Assembly: GCA_947494335.1 (NCBI GenBank) | Contig: CANLUT010000003.1 | Coordinates: 86,682 to 135,380 of the forward strand | Origin: Oligoflexales bacterium | GTDB taxonomy: Bacteria; Bdellovibrionota_B; Oligoflexia; Oligoflexales; RGVZ01 | Direction of reading: 5' to 3' | DNA length: 48,699 bases | Shown here: piece after piece, positions 17,567 through 25,873 of the stretch | Layout of the letters: each line of letters opens with the position of its first letter | Numbering within the stretch: position 1 is the stretch's first letter | The notes under the pieces: model-generated | Told to the model about the DNA's origin: nothing | Database searches by the model: none | What the model saw: the letters and a program-made list of their open reading frames with translations, nothing else | Program-made: the position numbers and the translations under genes

Positions 17567-18295
17567 ATGTTGAGACAGGTAATGATAAGTGTAGCCGTTG
17601 CAGGGATGTCGGGGCTAGCTTTGGCGGAAAATCCAGTGCTGGTTCAGGCACCAGTAGAGAAGGTCTTTGTACCGGCCGGTTTTGATGACAATGACAAGGT
17701 TGAGGTGATTGTTCACGGACACTTCAACAGTAGCTGCTACAAGATGGGGCCTGTGAGTGCGACCGTCAACGAGACCTCCAAGAAAGTCACATTAAATGCT
17801 CAAGCGTTCTACTATGCTGGAGCAACTTGCATACAAATGGTGACCCCTTTCATTAAAAGTGTAGAGTTGGATCGTCATCTAACATCTGGTAGCTACACGA
17901 TTGAAGTAGCTAACCGTTCAGTGGAAGTATCGCAGTTGCGCGTGGCGAAAGCGACCCGTCCCGATGCTGATGACTACCTCTATGCTGCAGTAAACAGCGT
18001 CAGCGTCGAGTCTGGCGTTGATGGTTCCCGTGAAATCGTGCTGAAGGGTCAGCACCCGTACTTACTCGATGGATGTGTCAAATTCGAGGATGTGAAAACT
18101 TATGTTGGTGCAGATAAGACGGTTGTGGTTCAGCCTGTGACAAAGATTGTTTACGGTGATGAGTGCCGCGGTGCGGTCAATAACCGCTTTGAGTATCGCG
18201 CTCGATTTGGTGGTGACTTGACCCAAGGTGAATACCTACTGCACGTTCGCGCACTAGATGGCAATGCTATTAACCAGTTCTTGAAATTAGATTGA
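17567..18295 (+). CDS. Secreted protein with two repeated beta-rich domains, unknown function
   Basis: This 242-residue protein has a clear signal peptide (cleavage after LALA, residue 20). I do not recognise a family. The mature part seems to hold two related domains, about residues 43-115 and 155-228. Each has a Gly just before its first Cys, a Cys pair 30-31 residues apart (C57/C88 and C170/C200), and ends in LT.G.Y....V. The distance from the first Cys to the final Val is 57 residues in both. This points to an internal duplication of a disulphide-stabilised beta-sandwich. A GGAGG site precedes the ATG by eight bases. It has its own promoter and terminator, so it is probably monocistronic and periplasmic or surface-located. 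Confidence 0.75.
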   Translation: MLRQVMISVAVAGMSGLALAENPVLVQAPVEKVFVPAGFDDNDKVEVIVHGHFNSSCYKMGPVSATVNETSKKVTLNAQAFYYAGATCIQMVTPFIKSVELDRHLTSGSYTIEVANRSVEVSQLRVAKATRPDADDYLYAAVNSVSVESGVDGSREIVLKGQHPYLLDGCVKFEDVKTYVGADKTVVVQPVTKIVYGDECRGAVNNRFEYRARFGGDLTQGEYLLHVRALDGNAINQFLKLD

Positions 18296-18318
18296 AGTAT
18301 TGCGTAGCTACAATGAAT

Positions 18319-18347
18319 AAGGCCCGGGGTTGATCGCCTCGGGCCTT
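18319..18347 (+). terminator. Hairpin terminator after the two-domain secreted protein gene
   Basis: An 11-bp stem, AAGGCCCGGGG with CCTCGGGCCTT (one G-T wobble), has a 7-base loop and starts 24 bases after the stop codon. The T tract is weak (CATTTCT), but the stem is very stable. Confidence 0.65.
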
Positions 18348-18396
18348 ACTCATTTCTGATGTTTTACAGGACCCGACCTTTCGCCAAAAAGAGGAA

Positions 18397-18429
18397 GGGC
18401 CAGTGGTCCATGTTATGAACCACTGGCCC
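18397..18429. repeat. Perfect 11-bp inverted repeat, possible RNA hairpin
   Basis: GGGCCAGTGGT and ACCACTGGCCC are separated by 11 bases. No T tract follows on either side, so it is not an ordinary terminator. It lies 50 bases after the terminator of the upstream gene. Confidence 0.6.
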
Positions 18430-18485
18430 CGGCTACTGGGCATCAGTGTGAATATCGTAAAACAGGTACTTTGTGGCTGTGACGG

Positions 18486-18506
18486 CCTTCAGAAAAACTC
18501 TGAAGG
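18486..18506. repeat. Perfect 8-bp inverted repeat, possible RNA hairpin
   Basis: CCTTCAGA and TCTGAAGG are separated by the loop AAAAC. With the 18397-18429 stem it forms a series of hairpins without coding sequence. Confidence 0.5.
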
Positions 18507-19041
18507 TATGTGTGGAGGGGTTCTCCAAAAAGGAGCACAGGAAGCGGCAAACGAGCAAAGAAGCCTAGCCCTGTTTCATTTTTATCGATATTCACAATGA
18601 CAAAGATCCGCTTCCTATTGCGGGTACAACAGGCGCAATCAGTTCAGTTGAAAATTCTTCTTGAGATCGTCAAAAGTCGTTCTGATTGCTTACAAAGTAA
18701 GGTAGCAGGCAGCTATGATGTGCTCGAATACTTTGCGCATAAAATTTAATCAATAGTGATTACAGTTGGTTAGGTGGCTGCGAAAAAATGACGCGACCCC
18801 TTCAATTTTTGCTGCGAACAATTTTTACTTAAAATTCATAAGGTTAAGATTTCTGCTGTTGCTCCTTATTCCAAGCTTGAGCTGGATGGGGACGATTGGC
18901 CTGGTGGTCGCAGGTTTGAATTCCTCTGTAACTCCTGCCACTCAAGTGTTTTGCGGTCGTAGTCACTATGGTTTTCCTGCGATTTCTGCGGAGCTTGGAG
19001 ATCTGATATTCTAATGGGAGGCACAATTTATCGGAGGAACC

Positions 19042-19311
19042 ATGAAAATTGCACTTTTGACTCTATCTTTGATTGCATGGCAACCGTTATTAGCCGGGAC
19101 TTCGTCCTCTAATAGCGAGAGCTCCTCTTGTGTTGACGATTCAGGTAATCCCAAAAAAGGAAGCAGCTGCGTTTGCTATTTGAAGAAAGTTTTATGTAGT
19201 GATGGAGTCAATTCATGCCCTGAGCACGTGTGTGAGCAGGTTAGCTGTAAAAGTGATGAGGACTGTTCTGCCATGTCTGGAAAATGCGTAGAAAGCTACT
19301 GTAAAAAGTAA
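19042..19311 (+). CDS. Small secreted ten-cysteine protein, unknown function
   Basis: This 89-residue protein has an N-terminal signal peptide (about residues 1-18, cleavage after LLA) and a Ser-rich start. It then has ten cysteines (C30, 43, 45, 52, 59, 64, 69, 75, 82, 87) in a mature chain of about 71 residues. The end, CKSDEDCSAMSGKCVESYC, resembles the small disulphide-rich C..D.DC repeats seen in secreted proteins of some predatory and social bacteria, but I cannot name a family. GGAGG lies six bases upstream of the ATG, and a strong terminator follows, so it is a real single-gene unit. The even cysteine number suggests five disulphides formed in the periplasm or outside the cell. Confidence 0.75.
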   Translation: MKIALLTLSLIAWQPLLAGTSSSNSESSSCVDDSGNPKKGSSCVCYLKKVLCSDGVNSCPEHVCEQVSCKSDEDCSAMSGKCVESYCKK

Positions 19312-19332
19312 TCTTCATTTAAGTTTGAGATC

Positions 19333-19368
19333 AAAGAGATCCGTCGACGCTTCGAAGGATCTCTTTTT
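19333..19368 (+). terminator. Rho-independent terminator after the Cys-rich protein gene
   Basis: A perfect 10-bp stem AAAGAGATCC/GGATCTCTTT (19333-19342 with 19357-19366) runs into a five-T tract (19364-19368). Confidence 0.8.
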
Positions 19369-19462
19369 ATTATTAGTTCTCAGAAAATACCGAAAAATCA
19401 GCGTCATAATTCGATTTAAGTTTTTGTTTGCTCGATAGGCAGCAACTGAGTATGTTTAACTT

Positions 19463-20725
19463 ATGTACAGCACAATGCAAAAATTAACGCCTGTAGTTCA
19501 GAAATATGGTGGGACGTCTGTCGGCTCCGTTGACCGGATCAAGCATGTTGCAAAACGTGTGGCCTCTCAGTATCGGGATGGCTGGACCCATATGGCGATT
19601 GTTGTAAGTGCCATGACAGGTGAGACCAATCGATTGGTTGCACTGGTAAAAGAAGTGAATCCCAGAGCTCCTGCAAAGGCTTATGATATGGCTGTTGCAA
19701 GTGGTGAGCAGGTTTCTGTGGCTTTAATGGCCGCTGCATTGGCAGCCGAGGGTGTCCAGGCAGAGCCGTTCTTGTCCCATCAATTAGGTATCGTCACAGA
19801 CAGTTTTCATAGCAAAGCGCGTATTAGATCCATTGACTCGCAAAAAATCATTGACTGCTGGGACAGAGGAGTCATTCCTGTCGTTGCAGGATTTCAGGGT
19901 GTTACGGAGTCGATGGAGATCACCACATTAGGCCGTGGAGGCAGCGATACCAGCGCGGTGGCCCTCGCCATCGCTGTAGGCGCTGGTTTCTGCGAAATCA
20001 ATACTGATGTTGATGGAGTCTTCTCTTGTGATCCTAGAGTTGTGCCAGAGGCTCAGTTAATTGAGGACATGGACTTTGAAGTTGCGCTTGAAATGGCGAG
20101 CCTTGGAAGCAAAGTTTTACATCCGCGATGCGTTGAGCTTGGTGCAAAGTTTCAAATGCCCATCGTAGTGCGCAACACATTCACTCCAGATGATCACCGG
20201 AGAACCAGAGTTATGAATCTTGCAAGCCTAACAAATTTAGAAGCTCCCTCGGTCAGTGGTGTGACGCTTGATCGCGATGTTGCGAAAATTACTCTGATTG
20301 GACTTCCTTACGATACAAGCATTGTTTCAGGCTTGTTTAGTGCGATCGCCGAGGTTGGAGTCAATGTCGATATCATTGTGCACAATCTTCCCGAGCCAGG
20401 CGGGAAAACTATGCATCTTGGTTTTACAACCTCGCGAGGTGAGTCCGATCAAGCTGTTAAAGCTGCAAAATCTTTTTGGGTAAAATCAAAAATGCAATCG
20501 CAGCTGGATATTACAGTCGATAACTCCGTTGCAAAGGTTAGTGTCGTAGGGGTTGGTATGCGCAGTCACGCAGGTGTTGCCGCAACGACTTTTTCAGCTC
20601 TTCAGCGAGCTGGCATTGATATCAGGATGATTTCAACCTCGGAAATCAAGATTTCTTGTGTCGTCGATCAAGGTTTGGCCGATGCTGCTTGTAAAGCCTT
20701 ACACTCCGCGTTTATTACTGGCTGA
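19463..20725 (+). CDS. lysC: Aspartate kinase
   Basis: This 420-residue enzyme phosphorylates aspartate, the first step towards lysine, threonine and methionine (and diaminopimelate for peptidoglycan). It carries VQKYGGTSVGSVDRI (about 12-26), TLGRGGSDTSAVALA near 155 and INTDVDGVFSCDPRVV near 180. Two ACT-type regulatory domains fill the C-terminal 160 residues. The single-chain form with two ACT domains matches monofunctional, feedback-controlled aspartokinases. The start could be 19463 or an ATG four codons later; neither has a clear ribosome site. Only about 90 bases separate it from the preceding terminator, which leaves no room for a lysine riboswitch. Confidence 0.95.
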   Translation: MYSTMQKLTPVVQKYGGTSVGSVDRIKHVAKRVASQYRDGWTHMAIVVSAMTGETNRLVALVKEVNPRAPAKAYDMAVASGEQVSVALMAAALAAEGVQAEPFLSHQLGIVTDSFHSKARIRSIDSQKIIDCWDRGVIPVVAGFQGVTESMEITTLGRGGSDTSAVALAIAVGAGFCEINTDVDGVFSCDPRVVPEAQLIEDMDFEVALEMASLGSKVLHPRCVELGAKFQMPIVVRNTFTPDDHRRTRVMNLASLTNLEAPSVSGVTLDRDVAKITLIGLPYDTSIVSGLFSAIAEVGVNVDIIVHNLPEPGGKTMHLGFTTSRGESDQAVKAAKSFWVKSKMQSQLDITVDNSVAKVSVVGVGMRSHAGVAATTFSALQRAGIDIRMISTSEIKISCVVDQGLADAACKALHSAFITG

Positions 20726-20740
20726 CGTTGTTTGCTCGAT

Positions 20741-21373
20741 TTAAATCACAGTCTCAATACCGCGCATCTCAAGATCTGCTCTCAGCTTCTTGGGTGACTC
20801 GTACAGGACAGCGTCTATGCCGCATTTTTTAGCTCCATCAACGTTTGCTGGCACGTCATCCACAAAAAAGCAGCTTTGCGGGTCGCATCCTGCCAATTTG
20901 ATAGCGTGCCGATAGATTTGCTCTTCGGGTTTCATGGATTTGACCTCGTATGAAAGAACAAGATGGTCAAACCATTGGTGAATACCCCAGTTACTCTGAA
21001 TATGCTGCCAATGAATTTCATTGGTGTTGCTGAGCAAAATAATCGGTCGCTGACCAATGTATTTCTGATGAACTGATTTCAGAATTTTTATTGTTTCATC
21101 AATCGGCTTGAAAATATCACTGGCAGCACGAGCTAAGGCTGAGCCATCTACCTGAGTGCCAAAATGGGCCTGAAACTGTAGCTGGAGTTCTTCAAAAGAA
21201 ATAATGCCCCGCTCAAAATCGAACTCGCGACCATCAAGGAATAAAAATGAATGGATTTCTTTGGGGGATGCGCCGATGAGGTGTGCTACTTGAGAGCATG
21301 CTCGATCAACGCTGAAATCGATGAGCACCTTGCCGAGGTCAAAAATAATGGCCTTGGCAAATTCAGATGTCAT
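20741..21373 (-). CDS. HAD superfamily (subfamily IA) hydrolase
   Basis: This 210-residue phosphatase-like protein shows the HAD motifs: motif I IIFDLGKVLIDF, motif II LLSNTN, motif III Lys in SMKPEEQIYRHAI and motif IV FFVDDVPANVDGAKKCGI. Motif I has DLG rather than D.D, as in the YihX-like sugar-phosphatase branch (DLGGVL). The substrate is not known. The ATG at 21373 overlaps the upstream gene's stop as ATGA, so the two are coupled. An upstream extension of 33 codons reads through that gene and is not conserved-looking. It converges on lysC with 15 bases between stops. Confidence 0.85.
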   Translation of the reverse strand: MTSEFAKAIIFDLGKVLIDFSVDRACSQVAHLIGASPKEIHSFLFLDGREFDFERGIISFEELQLQFQAHFGTQVDGSALARAASDIFKPIDETIKILKSVHQKYIGQRPIILLSNTNEIHWQHIQSNWGIHQWFDHLVLSYEVKSMKPEEQIYRHAIKLAGCDPQSCFFVDDVPANVDGAKKCGIDAVLYESPKKLRADLEMRGIETVI

Positions 21374-21867
21374 GAACAGGATGTTTCTTTGAAAACTGAG
21401 ACAAAAACATCGTTGTCGCTTCTCATTTTGAAGTAACAAACATTCTTGCGTTCTTGTTGCTGGTACATGCATTCACGGCTGATAAAGTTCGTTGAGGCTT
21501 CTTTGGCAGGACGAAGACGCAACACATTAAATGGAGCTTCCACGGATACGAGGTACTCTCCAACAACCTTACCATCGATCACTTGCTCAACCTTAACTTG
21601 GTTAGATAGGTTGGTGAGCACCTCACGATGATGTGCAAATTGGCCATCAGAGAAGCTGATTTGAACCTCAATTTCCGAACGTTGATGACTGATAGTATTA
21701 AGATGGCCGAAAGCAATGCGAGTGCTGTCCTCGTTTTCAAAACATCGACCCGCCAGAATTGATCTTGTGGCCTGAATCACGTCTCTGTATTGAACAGCCC
21801 ATGAATTCTCAGCAAATACAGCCAAGGATGCAGCGGTCCAAAATGAATAGAAAAGTGTGTTCTTCAT
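21370..21867 (-). CDS. Secreted protein of unknown function
   Basis: This 165-residue protein has a signal peptide (about 1-24, cleavage after SWA). I recognise no family. The mature part is mostly predicted beta and includes three cysteines, CMYQQQERKNVCYFKM near residue 135 and a terminal TSCS. I chose the ATG at 21867: GAGAG lies nine bases upstream, while the ATG at 21873 would leave only three bases. It overlaps the downstream HAD gene by four bases, an odd pairing of a periplasmic and a cytoplasmic protein. It lies downstream of thymidine kinase with a 111-base gap. Confidence 0.65.
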   Translation of the reverse strand: MKNTLFYSFWTAASLAVFAENSWAVQYRDVIQATRSILAGRCFENEDSTRIAFGHLNTISHQRSEIEVQISFSDGQFAHHREVLTNLSNQVKVEQVIDGKVVGEYLVSVEAPFNVLRLRPAKEASTNFISRECMYQQQERKNVCYFKMRSDNDVFVSVFKETSCS

Positions 21868-21978
21868 GATCATCGGCTCTCTAGAATCCGGGGAACAATT
21901 TGGTCCATAAGTAAAAGTGATCGCTGGTGATAATGAATTTTCCCCACGGGGGCAAGGAAAACTTTTAAACTCCCGTGA

Positions 21979-22599
21979 TTACTGTAAGTTGGGCGCGTGT
22001 TGTCCCGGTGCGGAGTCACCCATTGCAACATACTGATTTTCGAGCTGCTCTCGATAACAGATCGAACAAGCTGGCAAGTATTTTTCCTCAGCACCAAGTT
22101 CTATGGTTGGTCCAGTCAAGGTAGGCTTGCCGTCCAGGAGTTTTAAATTAAATATCGCCTTGCGATTACAAAATGCGCAGGTTGTTTTGACCTCTTCGAG
22201 AGAGTCGGCGATCTCAAATAGACGCTTGCTTCCTTCGAATAAATTTCCACGGAAGTCGGTTCTTAAGCCGTAGCAGATGACCGGAATGTTTTGTCGAGAG
22301 GCTATCAGTCGAAGCTGGTCGATCAAAGACTTAGATAAAAATTGCGCTTCATCGACAACAACACAGTCGTGACCTTCAAAGTCTCTACTATCAAATATCG
22401 TTTCGTCCGTGACTAGGATATCTGCTTTTTTGACGAGTCCAGCGCGCGACTTGACCTCATCGTTACCAAAACGCGTGTCTAATTTTGGTTTAACAAGCAG
22501 TACCTGTTTATTTTGCTGCTGATAGTTATGGGTAACTGCCAGCAAATTCAGTGTCTTGGCGCTTCCGACTGTCCCATATCGAAAATAGAGTTTTGCCAT
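21979..22599 (-). CDS. tdk: Thymidine kinase (type II)
   Basis: This 206-residue salvage enzyme converts thymidine to dTMP using ATP. The P-loop is GTVGSAKT (9-16), followed by the Walker B-like VVVDEAQFL near residue 79, the lasso/substrate region YGLRTDFRGNLFEGS and a Cys4-type zinc site (CAFC near 141, CSIC near 178). The length fits the family. It begins 16 bases after the E1 dehydrogenase stop, so the two are probably co-transcribed. The ATG start gives the usual MAKLYFRYG N-terminus. Confidence 0.93.
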   Translation of the reverse strand: MAKLYFRYGTVGSAKTLNLLAVTHNYQQQNKQVLLVKPKLDTRFGNDEVKSRAGLVKKADILVTDETIFDSRDFEGHDCVVVDEAQFLSKSLIDQLRLIASRQNIPVICYGLRTDFRGNLFEGSKRLFEIADSLEEVKTTCAFCNRKAIFNLKLLDGKPTLTGPTIELGAEEKYLPACSICYREQLENQYVAMGDSAPGQHAPNLQ

Positions 22600-22614
22600 A
22601 TCGTAGAGCGATCC

Positions 22615-25020
22615 TTATTTTATTGGTGCAAAGCGTTCAGGATTGCGTTCGCGCATCAGGTCATAAATTAACTCAAATATGTCTTCTGCGTTTGGTTTAG
22701 AATAGTAATCACCGTCAGAGGCATACGCGGAGCGGTGGGGCTTAGCGGCCAACGTTCGCGGCGGGGCATCCAAAAGTTCGTAGGCCTTTTGCTCTTCAAC
22801 AATTTGCTGCAGCATGTATGCCGAGGCTCCTCCTGGGACATCTTCATCCATGCAAACGAGAGCATTCGTCTTGGCTACTGATTCGCGGATCTTACCAAAT
22901 CGATCAAACGGTAAAAGTGTCTGGGCATCGATCAGTTCAACACTGATGCCCTTGTCTCGCAGGAGTTTGCTTGCGTCTTGTGCGATTCTAATACAAGCGC
23001 CATAGGTGACCAGTGTCACATCGGTTCCCTCTTCCAAAACCTCGGGCACTCCCAAAGCAACGGTATAGTCACCGATGTTGTCTGGCATGGTCTCCTTCTG
23101 GCGGTAGCCATTAAGGACTTCGATAACCAGAGCAGGGTCGTCGCTTTTTAACAGGGTGTTGTACATTCCCGCAGCCTGGACCATGTTTCTTGGAACACAA
23201 ACGTGGATACCTCGGATTCCGTGAATGATCATACCCATTGGCGAGCCTGTATGCCAAATACCCTCAAGGCGGTGACCTTTCGTTCGGACAATTACGGGTG
23301 CAAGCTGTCCGCCCGCTGACCTATAATGGATGGTTGCCAGATCGTCACTCATTCCCTGATAGCAATAGAGTAGGTAATCAAGGTACTGAATATCCGCGAT
23401 AGGTCGTAAGCCCCTCATCGCTGCCCCAATTCCTTGGCCGAGAATGGTCGCCTCACGAATCCCCGTATCGGTGACGTGAAGATCACCAAATTTTTCTTGT
23501 AGGCCCTCGAATTCGAGGTTTACCCCGCCCAGTTGGCCGACATCCTCACCGCAGATGAAGATCCGAGGGTCCTTCTCAATGGCTTTTTCAAAGAATTTTT
23601 GAATAACTTGGCGTCCGTCAACCTTGGCGCTCGTTTCCGAGTAAGTCGCCGGAATATTATTCACAAAAAGTGGAGACGAGCTTGTCTCGGAAAAAAGATG
23701 GCTTGAGTAGCGCCTTTGATTGAAGGTGTCATACCGCTCAATAAACCGAATAAGCTTCAGTTTGCTGTCCTGCTCAATATCCGTAAGCTGGTATAAAACC
23801 CGCTTTAGGCTACTTTGAATATTTCTTCTAAATAATGTCGGCTGTTTCTTAAGGTCCTGGGCTGCCTTCGCGCACAAGTCCTCCTGACCGGTCGATTGTC
23901 CAACGGTCGAAAGCAGCTCAACGGCCTCATCACGCTCTTTTTCGAGGGGTTCCAGATAGTCCCGCCACGCGTCTTCCTTAGCTTTTTCGGCAGCTTTCTG
24001 TTGCTCTGCTTCAATAAGATCTAAATCTGACTGACTGGCGATTTTTTCGCTGATGATCCAAGCTTTCATCTTGGAGATACAGTCAAAATCGTCTTCCCAC
24101 TTTAGTCGTTCTTTCGATTTGTAACGCTCATGGCTACCTGACGTGGAGTGTCCCTGTGGTTGAGTCATCTCTATAACGTGGACAAGCTGAGGGATATGAT
24201 CTCGTCGACAGGCTTCTGCCGCTTTTGTGTAGGTCTCCACTAAACCTTCGTAGTCCCAGCCTTTGACAACGTGAACGGCGATTCCCTTGAGTTCAGTTTC
24301 ATAATCGAAACCAGCCATGATTTTTGAGATCGACTGTTTAGTCGTTTGATGCCGAGCGTGGACGGAGATGCCGTAATCGTCATCCCAAACGCTCATCAAA
24401 ACTGGGACCTGCAAGACGCCAACCGCATTCATAGCCTCCCAAAAAAGGCCTTCGGAGGTTGAGGCATTACCTATGGTGCCAAATGCAATCTCGTTTCCAG
24501 TTCGGCTGAATTTTGTCAAAGCATGAAGTCTTGAATTGTTGCGGTAAAGCTTTGACGCATAACCAAGACCAACCAATCGAGCCATTTGGCCAGCAGTTGG
24601 TGAAATGTCTGAGGATGTGTTGGGCTGGCTCAGCTGGTCAAGCCACTGTCCGTCCTCACTGATCAAACGCGTACTGAAATGGTTATTCATCTGGCGACCA
24701 GCACTCGCTGGATCGTGGTTTACGTCTGTATCTGCAAATAGCTGAGCAAAAAACTGTTTTAGACTGAGTTGTCCCAAGGCCATCATGACGGTTTGATCTC
24801 TGTAGTAACCTGATCGCCAATCGCCTTTTTGAAACACTCTTGCCATAGCAACTTGAGCAAGCTCCTTGCCATCGCCAAAGATGCCAAACTTAGCTTTACC
24901 ACTGAGAACTTCTTTTCGACCGATTAAGCTCGCAAAACGACTTTGACAGGCAATTGAAAAATCTCTGAGCACTTGGTCTCGGTTCCAGTCGCGTTTAGTT
25001 GTGAAAACCTTTTTCGTCAC
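22615..25020 (-). CDS. Fused alpha/beta thiamine-diphosphate dehydrogenase E1 component (2-oxoacid type)
   Basis: This 801-residue protein joins an E1 alpha domain (about 1-400) to an E1 beta domain (about 470-801) by a charged coiled linker. The alpha part holds the TPP loop GTIGNASTSEGLFWEAMN; the beta part starts around RQVIQKFFEKAIEKDPRIFICGEDVGQLGG. Such fused E1 enzymes decarboxylate branched-chain 2-oxoacids or pyruvate with an E2/E3 pair. No E2 or E3 gene is in the window, so the substrate is open. The usual Mg-binding Asp of GDG is Asn185 here, which may be normal in this subfamily. The start is GTG with GAGGAG nine bases upstream. The tdk gene follows 16 bases later. Confidence 0.88.
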   Translation of the reverse strand: MTKKVFTTKRDWNRDQVLRDFSIACQSRFASLIGRKEVLSGKAKFGIFGDGKELAQVAMARVFQKGDWRSGYYRDQTVMMALGQLSLKQFFAQLFADTDVNHDPASAGRQMNNHFSTRLISEDGQWLDQLSQPNTSSDISPTAGQMARLVGLGYASKLYRNNSRLHALTKFSRTGNEIAFGTIGNASTSEGLFWEAMNAVGVLQVPVLMSVWDDDYGISVHARHQTTKQSISKIMAGFDYETELKGIAVHVVKGWDYEGLVETYTKAAEACRRDHIPQLVHVIEMTQPQGHSTSGSHERYKSKERLKWEDDFDCISKMKAWIISEKIASQSDLDLIEAEQQKAAEKAKEDAWRDYLEPLEKERDEAVELLSTVGQSTGQEDLCAKAAQDLKKQPTLFRRNIQSSLKRVLYQLTDIEQDSKLKLIRFIERYDTFNQRRYSSHLFSETSSSPLFVNNIPATYSETSAKVDGRQVIQKFFEKAIEKDPRIFICGEDVGQLGGVNLEFEGLQEKFGDLHVTDTGIREATILGQGIGAAMRGLRPIADIQYLDYLLYCYQGMSDDLATIHYRSAGGQLAPVIVRTKGHRLEGIWHTGSPMGMIIHGIRGIHVCVPRNMVQAAGMYNTLLKSDDPALVIEVLNGYRQKETMPDNIGDYTVALGVPEVLEEGTDVTLVTYGACIRIAQDASKLLRDKGISVELIDAQTLLPFDRFGKIRESVAKTNALVCMDEDVPGGASAYMLQQIVEEQKAYELLDAPPRTLAAKPHRSAYASDGDYYSKPNAEDIFELIYDLMRERNPERFAPIK

Positions 25021-25046
25021 GCCGACATACTCCTCGCGGTAGCGCT

Positions 25047-25817
25047 CTAAAAATCAAATGTAGCGATCACCGGTGCGTGATCGGATGGCTTTTCGCCACG
25101 TCTTTCATCGCGATCGACTTTCACGGATCGACAAAGTGACGCTGCGGGTGGGGTTGCATATATCAGGTCAATCCTGAGCCCCTTATTTCTGGCAAAAGAT
25201 AGTTCCCGATAGTCCCACCAAGAGAAAACACCTGTACTTTGATCATGCATGCGATGCGTGTCAATTAAGCCAACCGACAGGAGATCAGTCAGGGCTGCAC
25301 GTTCGCCGGCAGAGCAATGGATGTGTTCTTTCCAAGCCACAGGATCGTAAACGTCTCGGTCGTCTGGTGCAATATTGAAATCACCTACAAACACCAGCTT
25401 ATCAGACGTCTTCCAATGGCTTTGTATAAATTGCTTTGCTTGCTTCAGCCAGGCCATTTTATAAGCGTATTTTTCACTGCCCACTGACTGCCCATTTGGG
25501 ACATAGGCATTGATGAGGTCAAACCCATAGGCCGTACGAACTGCAATCATCCGCGAGGCCTCATCCTTGGGGTCAAAATTGCGAAACAGGGTTTCTACTG
25601 GCTTTTTTGAGATAATGGCGACGCCGTTATAAGCTTTTTGACCAAAAATAGCTGAGTGATAGCCCAATTCTGATATGGCTTCATGGGGATACTTTTCATC
25701 CGCGCATTTCAATTCTTGAAGGCAGAGAAAATCTGGGCTTTCGCGATCAAGGAATGCCTTGACGCGGTCCAAGCGTGAATTGATTGAATTAACGTTCCAA
25801 GTGACGACTTTTACCAT
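25047..25817 (-). CDS. xth: Exodeoxyribonuclease III
   Basis: This 256-residue EEP-fold nuclease acts at abasic sites in base-excision repair and as a 3'-5' exonuclease. Its active-site motifs are WNVNSI (Asn8), LQELK (Glu35), GDFNIAPDDRDVYDP, RIDLIYA and SDHAPV. The length is standard. The ATG has only a weak ribosome site. It lies 26 bases upstream of the E1 gene on the same strand and may be co-transcribed with it. Confidence 0.95.
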   Translation of the reverse strand: MVKVVTWNVNSINSRLDRVKAFLDRESPDFLCLQELKCADEKYPHEAISELGYHSAIFGQKAYNGVAIISKKPVETLFRNFDPKDEASRMIAVRTAYGFDLINAYVPNGQSVGSEKYAYKMAWLKQAKQFIQSHWKTSDKLVFVGDFNIAPDDRDVYDPVAWKEHIHCSAGERAALTDLLSVGLIDTHRMHDQSTGVFSWWDYRELSFARNKGLRIDLIYATPPAASLCRSVKVDRDERRGEKPSDHAPVIATFDF

Positions 25818-25873
25818 AGGGTGGCGGACTTTAGTTAACCGAGGCCGCCATCGTCAACAAGTAAAGGGACAGT

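Larger units (their letters stand above)
18348..19041. other. Gene-poor, hairpin-rich stretch between two secreted-protein genes
   Basis: About 690 bases carry no convincing gene. Short open frames exist (for example 18597-18749, 50 codons) but none has a ribosome site or recognisable product. The left half holds several strong inverted repeats (18397-18429, 18486-18506 and a smaller CTCC/GGAG stem near 18523). The right half is AT-rich and leads to the GGAGG of the Cys-rich protein at 19042. It could hold a small RNA or decayed sequence. Confidence 0.5.

Noticed and set aside
18403-18749. Two short open frames (18403-18600 and 18510-18749).
   Set aside because: The first starts inside a hairpin arm, neither has a ribosome site, and the proteins show no recognisable pattern or signal.
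18766-19014. An open frame with a hydrophobic segment just before the Cys-rich protein gene.
   Set aside because: It begins with TTG without a ribosome site and most of it is the AT-rich leader. No homologue came to mind.
17222-19041. tRNA-Ala as an integration site for an island holding the secreted-protein genes.
   Set aside because: I looked for a repeated 3' tRNA end downstream and for an integrase and saw neither.
19369-19462. A lysine riboswitch upstream of lysC.
   Set aside because: Only about 94 bases separate the previous terminator from the start codon, shorter than a lysine riboswitch, and no conserved motifs are seen.
19424-20740. A 13-base direct repeat TTGTTTGCTCGAT at 19424-19436 and 20728-20740 flanks lysC.
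   Set aside because: In a window this long, about a dozen exact 13-base pairs are expected by chance. Gene content and spacing give no sign of insertion.
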